Below, in pieces: positions 33,012-41,872 of a DNA stretch of 64,000 nt. The stretch comes from Halobacillus_B rhizosphaerae (GTDB lineage Bacteria; Bacillota; Bacilli; Bacillales; Halobacillaceae): NCBI RefSeq assembly GCF_046719735.1, contig NZ_JAUTWQ010000011.1, forward strand, positions 124,001-188,000, written 5' to 3'. Each line of letters begins with the position of its first letter. Within the stretch, counting starts at the first letter, position 1. Under the pieces are notes generated by a model. It worked only from the letters and a program-made list of their open reading frames with translations, was not told where the DNA came from and searched no databases. The position numbers and the translations under genes were made by a program.

Positions 33012-33028
33012 TGTTAGGTTTTCTAACA
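33012..33028. promoter_or_regulatory. TnrA/GlnR box, promoter-proximal
   Basis: TGTTA, 7 bases, TAACA: an exact match to TGTNA-N7-TNACA. It begins 22 bp upstream of the glnK start, probably within the transcribed leader if the -10 is TATAGT at 33056-33051, so it may act as a repressor site. Confidence 0.7.
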
Positions 33029-33096
33029 CATTAAGTAATGTCTAAATCTAACTATAAAGCAAGTTTTCTGAAAAATCAATAACTAATTTGCATTCA

Positions 33097-33113
33097 TGTT
33101 AGGAAAGTTGACA
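33097..33113. promoter_or_regulatory. TnrA/GlnR box, distal
   Basis: TGTTA, 7 bases, TGACA: a second exact match to TGTNA-N7-TNACA, centred about 85 bp upstream of the first box's centre. It lies about 60 bp upstream of the likely start site, close to the place where TnrA activates nrgAB in B. subtilis. Confidence 0.7.
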
Positions 33114-33121
33114 TGAATAAA

Positions 33122-33146
33122 GCCGCCTGATTGATATCAGGCGGCT
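33122..33146. terminator. Terminator of the ribonucleotide reductase operon
   Basis: GCCGCCTGA and TCAGGCGGC pair perfectly around a short loop. On the minus strand it is followed by TTTATT, so it would end the operon whose last stop is at 33227, just before the nitrogen operon's control region. Confidence 0.78.
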
Positions 33147-33226
33147 TACTCATTGTTTTAGAATTTTTAACTATGATAGGGTTTGGGTAACTTTTTTTGG
33201 CGGTGTTATGCTTTATCCAGTTTTAA

Positions 33227-34267
33227 TTAGAGTTCGTTAAATCCGTTATGCTCTGAAACTTTTGTGTATTGCCTGGATTTCTGTTCAAAGAAGTCAGATT
33301 TTCCTTCATCTACTTCCTGGTAAGCGCGAATCCATTTAAGTGGATTCGTTTTGTATTCTGGGAAAGGTTTTTCTGCTCCTAATTGCTTGCAGCGCTTATT
33401 TGCCATGAACTTAATATAATCTTCAAGGTCACCGATCGGAATTCCGGGGAATTGTTTGCCGATAATGTGGTGGGCCCATTTGATCTCAAGTTGAACCGCT
33501 TCTTTAAACGTTTGTTCGACAAAATTTATAATTGCAGAGCGATCTATCTGGGGATTTTCATTCAAGGTTTCTTTGAAAATCCTAGTAAATAAGGTGACAT
33601 GAAGCTGTTCATCACGATTAATATAATTAATCATGGTGCTGGTGGAAACCATTTTCTGATTGCGAGCTAAATTATAAAAGAAGGCAAAGCCTGCATAGAA
33701 GAATAACCCTTCGAGTACGACATCATAGACGATTGATTTTAGAAAGCTTTCAATCGAAGGGGAGTCGGCGAACTCTTGGTATCCCCTGGTGATAAATTGG
33801 TTTCTTTCCATTAATATAGCATCGTTTTTCCAATACTCGAAAATACTCTCTTGTTCCTGTTGGTCGACTAACGTAGACAGGACATAGGAATAAGATTGGT
33901 TGTGAACGACCTCTTGAAAAGCAAGTACTTGCATTAAAGCGGATAAACTGGAGTCGGTTAAATAATCGGCTATTTTTCCAGAATAATCTGTTTGAACCGA
34001 GTCTAGAAAAGCAAGCAGCCCGATAATCTTTTTGAAGGAAGTTTGTTCGTCTTCCGTTAAGTGCGGCCATTGCTTTAAGTCATTGCTCATATTGATTTCA
34101 TTTGGAATCCAAAAGTTAGCGAGCATATTTTTGTACATCGGGTAGGCCCATGGATAACGGGTGTCGTCCCAATTTAGGACATTGGAGGACTTACCGTTTA
34201 TGACTCCTGTGGAAGCATTAGGTGCCGTTTCGTCCACGAGTTTTCTTTTATTGATAGAGTTTGTCAT
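33227..34267 (-). CDS. Class I ribonucleoside-diphosphate reductase, beta subunit
   Basis: Radical-generating small subunit, 346 residues. All metal ligands can be placed: Asp in LLAFLDSVQ, Glu and His in FQEVVHNQSY, Glu in LEGLFFYAG, Glu and His in RDEQLHVTLF. The radical tyrosine follows the first His by four residues (HNQSY), as in E. coli NrdB. It supplies the tyrosyl radical to the alpha subunit encoded 12 bp upstream. I cannot decide Ia or Ib (iron or manganese); no nrdI or nrdH gene is adjacent, which argues mildly against Ib. Confidence 0.92.
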   Translation of the reverse strand: MTNSINKRKLVDETAPNASTGVINGKSSNVLNWDDTRYPWAYPMYKNMLANFWIPNEINMSNDLKQWPHLTEDEQTSFKKIIGLLAFLDSVQTDYSGKIADYLTDSSLSALMQVLAFQEVVHNQSYSYVLSTLVDQQEQESIFEYWKNDAILMERNQFITRGYQEFADSPSIESFLKSIVYDVVLEGLFFYAGFAFFYNLARNQKMVSTSTMINYINRDEQLHVTLFTRIFKETLNENPQIDRSAIINFVEQTFKEAVQLEIKWAHHIIGKQFPGIPIGDLEDYIKFMANKRCKQLGAEKPFPEYKTNPLKWIRAYQEVDEGKSDFFEQKSRQYTKVSEHNGFNEL

Positions 34268-34279
34268 TCGATTCCCTCC

Positions 34280-36511
34280 TTAAGATGAACAGCTTTCACA
34301 ATCATCGTACTCTCCTTGACTAGAGGTTGAACGGGTATAGTAAGTCGTCTTGAGCCCAAGCTTCCATGCGGTTAGGTGAAGGTCAAGGAGTTCTTTTGCT
34401 TGTATAGAATTTTTCACATAGAGGTTAAAGGATATCGACTGATCGATAAACCTTTGTCTAATCGCATTTTGCTGAATGCTCGCCTGCTGGTTAATGTCAT
34501 AGGCAGACTTATAATACCAGTACGTCTCAGGATTTAAATCAGGGGCGGTGACAGGGATTTTATAATCCTTCTTTTCCTCTGAATAAAATTTCTTAAATAT
34601 AGGGTCAATGCTGGCTGTACTTCCGGCAATTAGAGAAGTGCTTGAGTTAGGAGCCACCGCTAGTAAATATCCATTTCGCAATCCGTGGTTTTTCACTTGG
34701 ATTTTCAACTTCTTCCAGTTCCACGACCCATCTTCTTCAAGGTCCCTTTTAGTGAAAAAGTCTCCCGTTTCCCAATCGGATCCTTCAAATAGGGGATAGC
34801 TTTCTTTCTCTTCAGCTAACTTGCTGCTCGCTTCGATGGTGTAATAAGCAATGGCTTCATAAACCTCATTCGTATAGGTGAGGGCCTCTTCGGATTCCCA
34901 GGCGATCTTTTGCTGGGCGAGGAGATGAGCCCAACCGAATGTCCCAAGACCAATTCCCCGGTAAGCCCGATTGGTCAGCTGCGCTTGCATTACTGGAATT
35001 TCATTCTGGTCAATTACATTATCGAGCATTCGTACTTGAATAGGAATGAGCCGAGATAAGACTCCTGCGGGTACGGCCCGGCCAAGATTGATGCTAGATA
35101 GATTACAGACCACAAAATCCCCAGGCTGGTGCACAGTGATGATCTTCCCGTCCTGCACCAATTTCTCAGTTTGGGTGGTAGGGCTTTGGTTTTGTGCGAT
35201 TTCTGTGCACAAATTACTGCAATAAATCATGCCTTTATGGCTGTTAGGGTTCATTCGATTTACCTCGTCACGATAAAAAATGTACGGAGTGCCTGTTTCC
35301 AGCTGTCCAATCATGATTCGCTTCATGATTTCGATGGCTTGGACGCTGATTCTGGATAGACGGGGGTTATCGACACAAGCTTGATATTTGTTTCGGAATG
35401 ATCCTTTGCCACGTGTCTCGTCATAATAATCCTCTAATGAAAAGCCCATAATTTCTCTCACTTCGTGTGGGTCGAATAAGTACCACTCGTCGCGATTTTC
35501 GACAGCTTCCATAAATACATCTGGTATGGACACACCTGTAAACAAATCGTGAGTGCGCTGCCTTTCATCTCCGTTATTCAGCCGGCTGTCCAGAAAAGGG
35601 AAGATATCCTTATGCCAAACATCTAAATAAACGGCAACAGCCCCTTGCCGTTGTCCAAGCTGATCAACGCTGACAGCCGTATTATTCAACTGCTTCATCC
35701 AAGGTAAAACCCCCGACGACACTCCTTTAAATCCTTGGATATCGCTGCCGCGGCTGCGAATTTTCCCTAAGTAAACACCAATGCCGCCGCCATTTTTACT
35801 TAAGTTAGCGATATCAGTGTTGCTGTCGTAAATGGATTGTAAACTGTCGTCGACGGTATCAATGAAACAGGAACTTAATTGTCCGTATTGTTTGCCTGCA
35901 TTAGCCAGAGTCGGAGTAGCTGCGGTCATGTATAAATGACTGAGAGCCCAGTAGCTCTCTTTAACCAAATCGATTCTTTTGTTCTTTGGCTCATGGGCCA
36001 TCAAGGTCATTGCGATGATCATAAATCTTTCCTGAGGAAGTTCCAAGATTCTTCCGTCTTTAGAACGTGCTAAATAACGGTCATCCAGAGTTTTTAATCC
36101 TATATAAGTAAATAAGTTATCTCGTTCTGGAACGATTGCCGCTTCGAGATTATCGATATCTTCTTTACAATAATGCTTAAGCGTTTCAGGAGAATAAATC
36201 CCTTCCTCTATTAATAATAGAATGAGGGAGTGCAGTCCCTGGTATGCTTTGTTTGCATCGCGGTTATGAACCGATTGCTCATACATTTCTTTCAGATGAA
36301 TCCGGCTGGCGAGGAAAGTCCAATCAGGCTCTGTTTCATCCATTTCTGCCAGGCATTCCAATATTAATGTGTTTGCTTGTGCAGACTTGTCCAGCTTTTC
36401 AAGTCCAAGCGTATGGAGCTTAGTGATCCATTGATTTATTCTAAGCGACGGGAAATGTTCTTGCTGTTGAAGCAGCCAATCTTCCCAAACAGTGCTTGTG
36501 GTTATACTCAT
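34280..36511 (-). CDS. Class I ribonucleoside-diphosphate reductase, alpha subunit
   Basis: Catalytic subunit, 743 residues. Seen: substrate-site cysteine SSCFID, allosteric loop region NNTAVSVDQLGQRQGAVAVYL, the radical site NLCTEIAQN (Cys and Glu), the second redox cysteine FVVCNLSSINL, the paired tyrosines in KTTYYTRSTSS, and a C-terminal CESC for electron transfer. The N-terminal 90 residues do not show an ATP-cone signature, so dATP feedback through a cone is unlikely. It makes deoxyribonucleotides with the beta subunit. The leader holds a cobalamin riboswitch and NrdR boxes. Confidence 0.93.
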   Translation of the reverse strand: MSITTSTVWEDWLLQQQEHFPSLRINQWITKLHTLGLEKLDKSAQANTLILECLAEMDETEPDWTFLASRIHLKEMYEQSVHNRDANKAYQGLHSLILLLIEEGIYSPETLKHYCKEDIDNLEAAIVPERDNLFTYIGLKTLDDRYLARSKDGRILELPQERFMIIAMTLMAHEPKNKRIDLVKESYWALSHLYMTAATPTLANAGKQYGQLSSCFIDTVDDSLQSIYDSNTDIANLSKNGGGIGVYLGKIRSRGSDIQGFKGVSSGVLPWMKQLNNTAVSVDQLGQRQGAVAVYLDVWHKDIFPFLDSRLNNGDERQRTHDLFTGVSIPDVFMEAVENRDEWYLFDPHEVREIMGFSLEDYYDETRGKGSFRNKYQACVDNPRLSRISVQAIEIMKRIMIGQLETGTPYIFYRDEVNRMNPNSHKGMIYCSNLCTEIAQNQSPTTQTEKLVQDGKIITVHQPGDFVVCNLSSINLGRAVPAGVLSRLIPIQVRMLDNVIDQNEIPVMQAQLTNRAYRGIGLGTFGWAHLLAQQKIAWESEEALTYTNEVYEAIAYYTIEASSKLAEEKESYPLFEGSDWETGDFFTKRDLEEDGSWNWKKLKIQVKNHGLRNGYLLAVAPNSSTSLIAGSTASIDPIFKKFYSEEKKDYKIPVTAPDLNPETYWYYKSAYDINQQASIQQNAIRQRFIDQSISFNLYVKNSIQAKELLDLHLTAWKLGLKTTYYTRSTSSQGEYDDCESCSS

Positions 36512-36593
36512 CCAATCACTCCTTCACGGCTGCCCTGAAAAAAAGAAGAGTTTCCTTTTTTCGGTCAGCACTGAATAATTAAACATAAAAAAA

Positions 36594-36616
36594 CCGCTCA
36601 AATATAAATTGAGCGG
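36594..36616 (-). terminator. Expression-platform terminator of the B12 riboswitch
   Basis: CCGCTCAA (36594-36601) pairs with TTGAGCGG (36609-36616); on the minus strand the stem is followed by TTTTTTTATG. It lies between the aptamer and the reductase start codon at 36511, where ligand-dependent termination would occur. Confidence 0.8.
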
Positions 36617-36712
36617 ATGAAACCATGAAATAAAGAAGCTTCAGAAGAATGAAACCTGCCTTTATTCCATCGCTTCATCTTCTCAATCCCCGAAGAAGTT
36701 GAAACTTTCACG

Positions 36713-36870
36713 TACAAAGACAGGTCTCCTGGCTGACGCTCGATTCTACTTTGGTCCTTCCCGTGCCTGGGCACAGTGGATGATCCATTTCGCGAGCGGT
36801 TACAGTTGCGGGGGCAGCTCCGGATTCTACCGGATTCCCTATTAAGCCTTGTGGCATCTTTTATTCGTAA
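36713..36870 (-). promoter_or_regulatory. Cobalamin (B12) riboswitch
   Basis: On the minus strand the conserved blocks appear in order: GCCACAAGG (36855-36847), CCGGAGCTGCCCCCGCAACTG (ending at 36803), and the B12 box GCCAGGAGACCTG (36733-36721). This is the classic adenosylcobalamin aptamer. It precedes a class I reductase that needs no B12, so the sensible reading is that cobalamin turns this operon off in favour of a B12-dependent (class II) reductase elsewhere in the genome. Confidence 0.93.
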
Positions 36871-36917
36871 ACACTATATGTAGTATGTTTTTTATTTTAA
36901 TTTAGCTTATCTTGTGT
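36871..36917. promoter_or_regulatory. Pair of NrdR boxes at the reductase promoter
   Basis: ACACTATATGTAGTAT (36871-36886) closely fits the 16-bp NrdR box. A second, weaker box ending TCTTGTGT lies at 36902-36917, 15 bases away, which is the usual spacing of NrdR box pairs. They sit where the leader promoter must be, just upstream of the riboswitch. Confidence 0.65.
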
Positions 36918-37249
36918 TTTAATCATATCGAAGTTTGATGACTTACGCAACATTTAATTTATTCAGAATGAGGGTGAAGGGGAGTGATAGTTCTCTCTGG
37001 TGCGGGTTCAAACCTTTTTGTGTTAGTAAAAATGGAAAGTGTTATGCAGATTTTTTGCCATTAATCGAGCTTATAATTGAATAAATCATTTCATAAACTT
37101 CCCCCTTACCATGATAGTTTATGGAACCATCATGATCAGTCTCTTAGCAAAACCCTAAACGGTGGATGTATTGATTAGAGACTGGAAACTTTTTGTTCTC
37201 TGTCATCTCAATTCAAGAATAGAAGAGGTTTCATTCCTCAAATGTTTAT
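36918..37249. other. Intergenic stretch without a recognised gene
   Basis: A/T-rich region between the NrdR boxes and the third hairpin repeat. I see no ORF with a ribosome site and no clear regulatory motif. Confidence 0.5.
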
Positions 37250-37376
37250 AAAGGATTCCGGGAAACGTCGAGACTCCTGTGGGAGGAGAGTACAGGGTGT
37301 GTGACCCCGAAAGCCTAAAAGGCTGAGAAGGCACACCGTACGCCCACGGAAAGCGAGATGTTTCCCGGAATCCTTT
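37250..37376 (+). repeat. Hairpin repeat, copy 3
   Basis: 127 bp with the core TCGAGACTCCTGTGGGA, GTGACCCCGAAAGCC, GCTGAGAAGGC and GCCCACGGAAAGCGAG. Its outer arms are perfect over 17 bp: AAAGGATTCCGGGAAAC and GTTTCCCGGAATCCTTT. Same family as 26341-26467 and 26600-26719, with a different terminal-stem sequence. Confidence 0.85.
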
Positions 37377-37616
37377 CACTTCTCTTTCAGTAACGAAACC
37401 ATTACTCTTTTGTACCGGGGATTTTATTATGAAGGAAGTTTTTTCAATGCAGCTTCAGGATTTACATGATTGTAAATAGTGAGATTTACTTAAAATAATT
37501 CTTTACCTATCTATATAATTTCTATGAAATAATAGAAGGGAAAGAAACTTTTCATTAGGGATTTTTCTTAAAATAAAGCACAAATCAATCGCTGAATGGC
37601 AACGGGAGGAAGCGCA

Positions 37617-38303
37617 ATGAATAAACCCTATAACTGGCATAAAGAAGTAGAGAAACAATGGAATGACAGAGCGGAATACTGGAATGAGAATAGTCAGCAG
37701 ATGTGGGAAAAAGGAAGCAGAAAAACCATTATACCTTTTTTACAAAACTATCTTTCAACTTCTAGTCATGTAGCAGACCTTGGCTGTGGAGATGGATATG
37801 GATCAGCAAAACTGCATGACAGAGGCTACCAGGTAACAGGCGTCGACATTTCTCAGGACATGATTGCGCGGGCGAAAGGGAGTAACACAAAGGAAAATAT
37901 TCAATATGTCCAAGGTGATATTACTCGACTTCCGTTTAAGGAAGATACCTTTGACGGAGTAATGGCGATTAACTGTTTGGAATGGACAGAGGTACCGGCA
38001 GAGGGTTTAAGTGAAATGAAGCGGATTTTAAAACCAGGAGGTAAGCTATGTATCGGTGTATTAGGACCTACTGCTAAACCGAGAGTAAATAGTTACCCAA
38101 GGCTGTATGGAAAAGAAGTCATATGCAATACGATGATGCCGTGGGAACTGGAAGAGTTAGCAAGTGAAAACGGATGGAAACTGAAGGATGGTCACGGGGT
38201 GTATAAAAGAGAAGTGAAAGAACAGCATAGGACGGGATTACCTGATGAACTTCTGCAGTCGCTTACCTTTATGTGGGTATTCTTGTTTGAAAATATAAAA
38301 TAA
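37617..38303 (+). CDS. Class I SAM-dependent methyltransferase
   Basis: Methyltransferase of 228 residues. Seen: motif I VADLGCGDGYGSAKL, motif II VTGVDISQDM, and LPFKEDTFDGVMAINCLEW with MKRILKPGGKLCIGV, the Methyltransf_11 pattern. ATG 37617 has GGGAGGA seven bases upstream; a reading from 37596 contains that site and is rejected. Its substrate is unknown. It is monocistronic with a strong terminator. Confidence 0.87.
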   Translation: MNKPYNWHKEVEKQWNDRAEYWNENSQQMWEKGSRKTIIPFLQNYLSTSSHVADLGCGDGYGSAKLHDRGYQVTGVDISQDMIARAKGSNTKENIQYVQGDITRLPFKEDTFDGVMAINCLEWTEVPAEGLSEMKRILKPGGKLCIGVLGPTAKPRVNSYPRLYGKEVICNTMMPWELEELASENGWKLKDGHGVYKREVKEQHRTGLPDELLQSLTFMWVFLFENIK

Positions 38304-38313
38304 ATAATGCCTC

Positions 38314-38353
38314 CACCTGTGCTTATGACAAGGATAAGCACAGGTGTTTTTTT
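38314..38353 (+). terminator. Terminator after the methyltransferase
   Basis: CACCTGTGCTTAT pairs perfectly with ATAAGCACAGGTG (38334-38346), followed by TTTTTTT. Confidence 0.92.
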
Positions 38354-38734
38354 GTTATTTGCTTAGGTACCCTCACCAACAGTAAGAAGATAAAAAATCT
38401 GAACTCATGCACAGGGGTAATGAAATAAGAAATTACATTATATATAACCGGAGCGTTTGGATTTCATACCTTAGGTCTAAAGAATGAGTCAGCATTTGTT
38501 CTACTATTCCAAATAAAAAGAATAGTCATTTGCCTTATTGACTTCTTGCTACTTTCATATTTAAATAGGAACGTGGGCGATTTCACGGTTTTATACTTTC
38601 TTGCGCAAAGCATGCCACCAGCCCCTTATGTAAGTACCTTTCTTTTAAGAAAACCCAGCTTCAATATCCACCCTTTTTTGCAGTATCGGAACCAACTCTT
38701 GCGATGATCGCAAAAAAACAGAACACAACGTAAG
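38354..38734. other. Intergenic stretch without a recognised gene
   Basis: Upstream region of the symporter gene. I see no ORF or RNA signature; the cre-like palindrome lies just beyond its right end. Confidence 0.5.
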
Positions 38735-38746
38735 GAAAGCGCTTTC
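38735..38746. promoter_or_regulatory. cre-like palindrome (CcpA site candidate)
   Basis: GAAAGCGCTTTC, a perfect 12-bp palindrome in the centre of the cre pattern, lies 27 bp before the symporter start. This fits catabolite repression of dicarboxylate or glutamate uptake. Confidence 0.5.
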
Positions 38747-38772
38747 TATAAATTGAAGAAGGAGGGCATTAC

Positions 38773-40014
38773 ATGAAATTAACAACGAAAATATTTATTG
38801 GTTTAACTCTTGGTTTGATGGTCGGACTGATTCTTAATTTAGCAGCACCGAGTTTATTCGACGTATTAAACAGTTATATCTTTGATCCACTCGGCACTAT
38901 TTTTCTAAATTTAATTAAAATGCTTGTTGTACCAATCGTATTCTTCTCTATCACATTAGGGACTGCTTCTCTCGGAGATCCTAAAAAATTAGGCAGAATT
39001 GGCGGGAAAACGATCCTGTTTTTCCTTGCCACTACCACAATAGCTATCTCGATTGCTTTAGCTATGGCTTATGTTTTCCATCCGGGGGACGCTGGGGGAA
39101 TCGATCCAACTGGTGCCACTTATGAAAGTGAAGAAGCACCAACTGTGGTGGAAACCTTTACAAACATCATTCCAACGAACCCGATTCAGGCGATGACGGA
39201 AGGGAATATGCTGCAAATCATTGCTTTCTCTATCTTTATCGGCTTTGCTTTAGCGATGCTCGGGAAAAAGACGGAAGCTGTTTTAAAGGTAATAGAGCAA
39301 GGTAACGATATTATGATGTTTCTTGTTAACTTAATTATGCGTTTTGCTCCATACGGGGCTTTCGGTTTATTAGCCTCAGCCGTAGGAGAAATGGGACTCG
39401 AGGGTGTCAAAGCAATGTTTTCTTACATGCTTATCGTTATTGTTACACTGCTCCTTCATGGTGCCGTTACTTATGGAGCCGCAGTGAAATTCTTAGGCAA
39501 GATGAGCCCGATAAAGTTCTTTAAAGGATTTTTCCCGGCAATGACCGTTGCCTTTAGTACGTCTAGCAGTAGTTCTACATTGCCGATTTCCATGAAGACT
39601 GCTCAGGAGAACTTAGGGGTGCCTAAACCAGTGAGCAGCTTTGTACAGCCGCTTGGGGCTACGATTAATATGGATGGGACGGCAATTATGCAAGGGGTAG
39701 CGACGATCTTTATCGCTCAAGTGTATAACACGGATTTATCTTTTACCCAGCTTATTATGGTCGTCTTAACCGCGGTCCTTGCTAGTATCGGGACAGCTGG
39801 CGTTCCTGGAGTTGGATTGATTATGCTTGCTATGGTACTTAACCAGGTCGCACTGCCTGTCGAAGGGATTGCTCTAATTATTGGGATTGACCGATTGCTT
39901 GATATGACACGTACCGCCGTAAACATTACAGGAGATGCTGCCTGTGCGGTCGTTGTCGGAGAATCGGAACGGAAACATGATGAAGCTAAGAAATCCGCAA
40001 CAGCTGCCAGTTAA
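38773..40014 (+). CDS. Dicarboxylate/amino acid:cation symporter (DAACS family)
   Basis: Carrier of 413 residues of the GltP/GltT/DctA family. Seen: the serine-rich reentrant loop TSSSSSTLPIS, PLGATINMDGTAIMQG (the NMDGT motif) and the C-terminal DRLLDMTRTAVNITGDA. It imports glutamate, aspartate or C4-dicarboxylates with Na+ or H+. AAGGAGG precedes the ATG. A cre-like element upstream suggests repression by good carbon sources. Whether glutamate or dicarboxylate is preferred cannot be decided by eye. Confidence 0.92.
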   Translation: MKLTTKIFIGLTLGLMVGLILNLAAPSLFDVLNSYIFDPLGTIFLNLIKMLVVPIVFFSITLGTASLGDPKKLGRIGGKTILFFLATTTIAISIALAMAYVFHPGDAGGIDPTGATYESEEAPTVVETFTNIIPTNPIQAMTEGNMLQIIAFSIFIGFALAMLGKKTEAVLKVIEQGNDIMMFLVNLIMRFAPYGAFGLLASAVGEMGLEGVKAMFSYMLIVIVTLLLHGAVTYGAAVKFLGKMSPIKFFKGFFPAMTVAFSTSSSSSTLPISMKTAQENLGVPKPVSSFVQPLGATINMDGTAIMQGVATIFIAQVYNTDLSFTQLIMVVLTAVLASIGTAGVPGVGLIMLAMVLNQVALPVEGIALIIGIDRLLDMTRTAVNITGDAACAVVVGESERKHDEAKKSATAAS

Positions 40015-40021
40015 ATTCAAG

Positions 40022-40057
40022 AAAAAAGACAGATCCTCGGTGGATCTGTCTTTTTTT
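40022..40057. terminator. Bidirectional terminator
   Basis: AAAAAAGACAGATCC pairs with GGATCTGTCTTTTTT around a 5-nt loop; it lies between the convergent symporter and DUF915 genes. Confidence 0.92.
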
Positions 40058-40066
40058 CATGAACAT

Positions 40067-40930
40067 TTAATTGCTTTGGATGTCCCAGAGAAACTCCGCA
40101 AGCAGAGCATCTACTTTTTTCGATTCATGTAAACCGCTGTGAGTCGCATATTCATCATAAATTACGGCTTCTTTATAATTTTCTTTAGGTACAATATCTC
40201 GAATGCCAAGAGCACTGGATACGGTCACCAGACCATCTGAGTACGCATGATTTTCATCTTCATTCATGACACCGGCAATGGCGAGAACTTGAGTATGAGG
40301 GTCAAATTGTTTTCTTTGCTGTTTCATTTGCGTTAAAACTTCTGCATCTGGTTTCAAATCAGGCAGGGCATCCCCCGAATTGTGTTTAAAGTAATCTTCC
40401 TTCTGTATCCCTCGAAACGGTGTGGCAATGACTGCCAATTTGTTCACCTTAGGGTAGTGATGACTCCCTTCGCTGTTATTCAGGAGGAAGTTAGTGGAGG
40501 CAAGACCGCCCATAGAATGAGCCACTAAATTCACTTGATCTATCCCTCTTTTTTCATGCAGCTGATAAAGTACTTTTTTCAGCCAATACGTCTGGTCGGC
40601 AACGCTTGCGCGGTCATCTTGGAAAAGGACTTGAATAAATGGATTCATCTTATGGGGAATACCACCCTTGATCGTCACCCGTCCCTGTGAACTAACTACT
40701 ACCACCATACGCTGCTGGCCAATTTCCCGATCTTCAAACCGTTCCATCATCGGACCAAATGTTCGCGGTCCGCCTTTATATCCATGAATGAACAGAGTGG
40801 GGATCAGTTCCTTGTTATCTTCAGAGCTAATGGACCTTGTTGAAAGAAAAAACAGGCTGGTACCCATAATTATTAAAGCTATTGTATAGAAGAACGCTTT
40901 TTTCTGCGTTCTTGTGTGTGTGTGATTCAT
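40067..40930 (-). CDS. DUF915-type alpha/beta hydrolase, secreted or membrane-anchored
   Basis: Hydrolase of 287 residues. An N-terminal hydrophobic segment (FFYTIALIIMGTSLFFLS) acts as signal or anchor. Then PTLFIHGYKGGPRTFGPM (oxyanion region), the nucleophile elbow VAHSMGGLAS, and late His in THSGLHESK. This is the DUF915 pattern common in Gram-positive bacteria, often Cu- or stress-induced and of unknown substrate. It should work outside the membrane. Confidence 0.85.
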   Translation of the reverse strand: MNHTHTRTQKKAFFYTIALIIMGTSLFFLSTRSISSEDNKELIPTLFIHGYKGGPRTFGPMMERFEDREIGQQRMVVVVSSQGRVTIKGGIPHKMNPFIQVLFQDDRASVADQTYWLKKVLYQLHEKRGIDQVNLVAHSMGGLASTNFLLNNSEGSHHYPKVNKLAVIATPFRGIQKEDYFKHNSGDALPDLKPDAEVLTQMKQQRKQFDPHTQVLAIAGVMNEDENHAYSDGLVTVSSALGIRDIVPKENYKEAVIYDEYATHSGLHESKKVDALLAEFLWDIQSN

Positions 40931-41175
40931 GATTGATCCTCCTGGACTGAACCTTCTATATTCTACTATCTTAACTCGTCACATTTAATTTAGTATGAGA
41001 ATATTTTACAGAAAAAGCTCGAATTATAGAAGAGGTTTTACATAATATTCATAATTAATTTCAAGTTTATTGAAAAAACAAAAAACTACTAAATATTTAT
41101 GGTATGATGTGAAAAGGTGGAACCTTCATGTACGGTAACATAACGTAAAATTAATTCATAGGAGGAACAGAGGGA

Positions 41176-41829
41176 ATGATCGATAAAGTCCTGGAATCTT
41201 ATGGGGATAGTATAAATGGACCTGTAATACGAAAAGCTGTGGATGAGGCATTCAATATTGATTTGAAAGCTGTTTCAGATAAAGGGGAAGGGAAACGTGC
41301 ACACGTTTATTCCCCTGAAATTATGCGGGGAATACGAGAAGTTTTACATAAGGATACGTCTCCCGAAACAGATCGGTGGATTATGCGCCTTCCCAAGGTC
41401 GAGGCCATGGATTTGTATTTAGAATATTTGGGGTCTGAGGTGACTTCTAAGGAAGTGCTTCATATGATCAATCAAATTTTTGGCATAAACTTAGAAGGAC
41501 TTTCTTCACTAAACAAAATAAGAGTTTCTTTATTTTCCAAAGGCAAGTGGATGACGCGCAAAGACGATCATCTGATCACCGTCAATACGGGAACGGGTGA
41601 TGTGGAGGTCAAGATTTATCCAACTGAATATTTTAAGGAACGGACAGGGAAGAGTCATCTGCCTGAACCACTCAAAGAAAGGCTCAGCAGTTTAGGGTAC
41701 GATTTCCATCCAGAATACCAGGCTTATTATTATGCTAATCCATCGGGGGAAACAGTATCAGACCATTTCAAGAACAAAACGATGGGTGCAATTGGTGAAG
41801 TGGTAGAAACGTGGTACAAAGATTTATAA
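41176..41829 (+). CDS. Hypothetical protein with an internal repeat, 217 residues
   Basis: I do not recognise this protein. It is cytoplasmic, with no membrane segment or cysteine. Residues 5-35 and 81-111 look like copies of one helical motif at an offset of 76 (LES-YG-x9-RKAVDEAFNIDLKAVSD against LEYLG-x10-HMINQIFGINLEGLSS). The C-terminal half has strand-like segments (HLITVNTGTGDVEVKIYPTE) and ends with helix. ATAGGAGG before the ATG and a strong terminator support a real single gene. Confidence 0.7.
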   Translation: MIDKVLESYGDSINGPVIRKAVDEAFNIDLKAVSDKGEGKRAHVYSPEIMRGIREVLHKDTSPETDRWIMRLPKVEAMDLYLEYLGSEVTSKEVLHMINQIFGINLEGLSSLNKIRVSLFSKGKWMTRKDDHLITVNTGTGDVEVKIYPTEYFKERTGKSHLPEPLKERLSSLGYDFHPEYQAYYYANPSGETVSDHFKNKTMGAIGEVVETWYKDL

Positions 41830-41846
41830 TATCCAGCATGTTGGAC

Positions 41847-41872
41847 GAGAGGTGTGAACCTCTCTTTTTTTT
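41847..41872 (+). terminator. Terminator after the repeat-bearing hypothetical gene
   Basis: GAGAGGT pairs with ACCTCTC around GTGA, then TTTTTTTT. From here to 42159 no gene is supported; a 22-codon hydrophobic reading near 41913 lacks a ribosome site. Confidence 0.88.

Noticed and set aside
36713..36870. Leader considered as a T-box or tRNA-like element
   Set aside because: The ordered B12 blocks identify a cobalamin riboswitch; no T-box motif is present.
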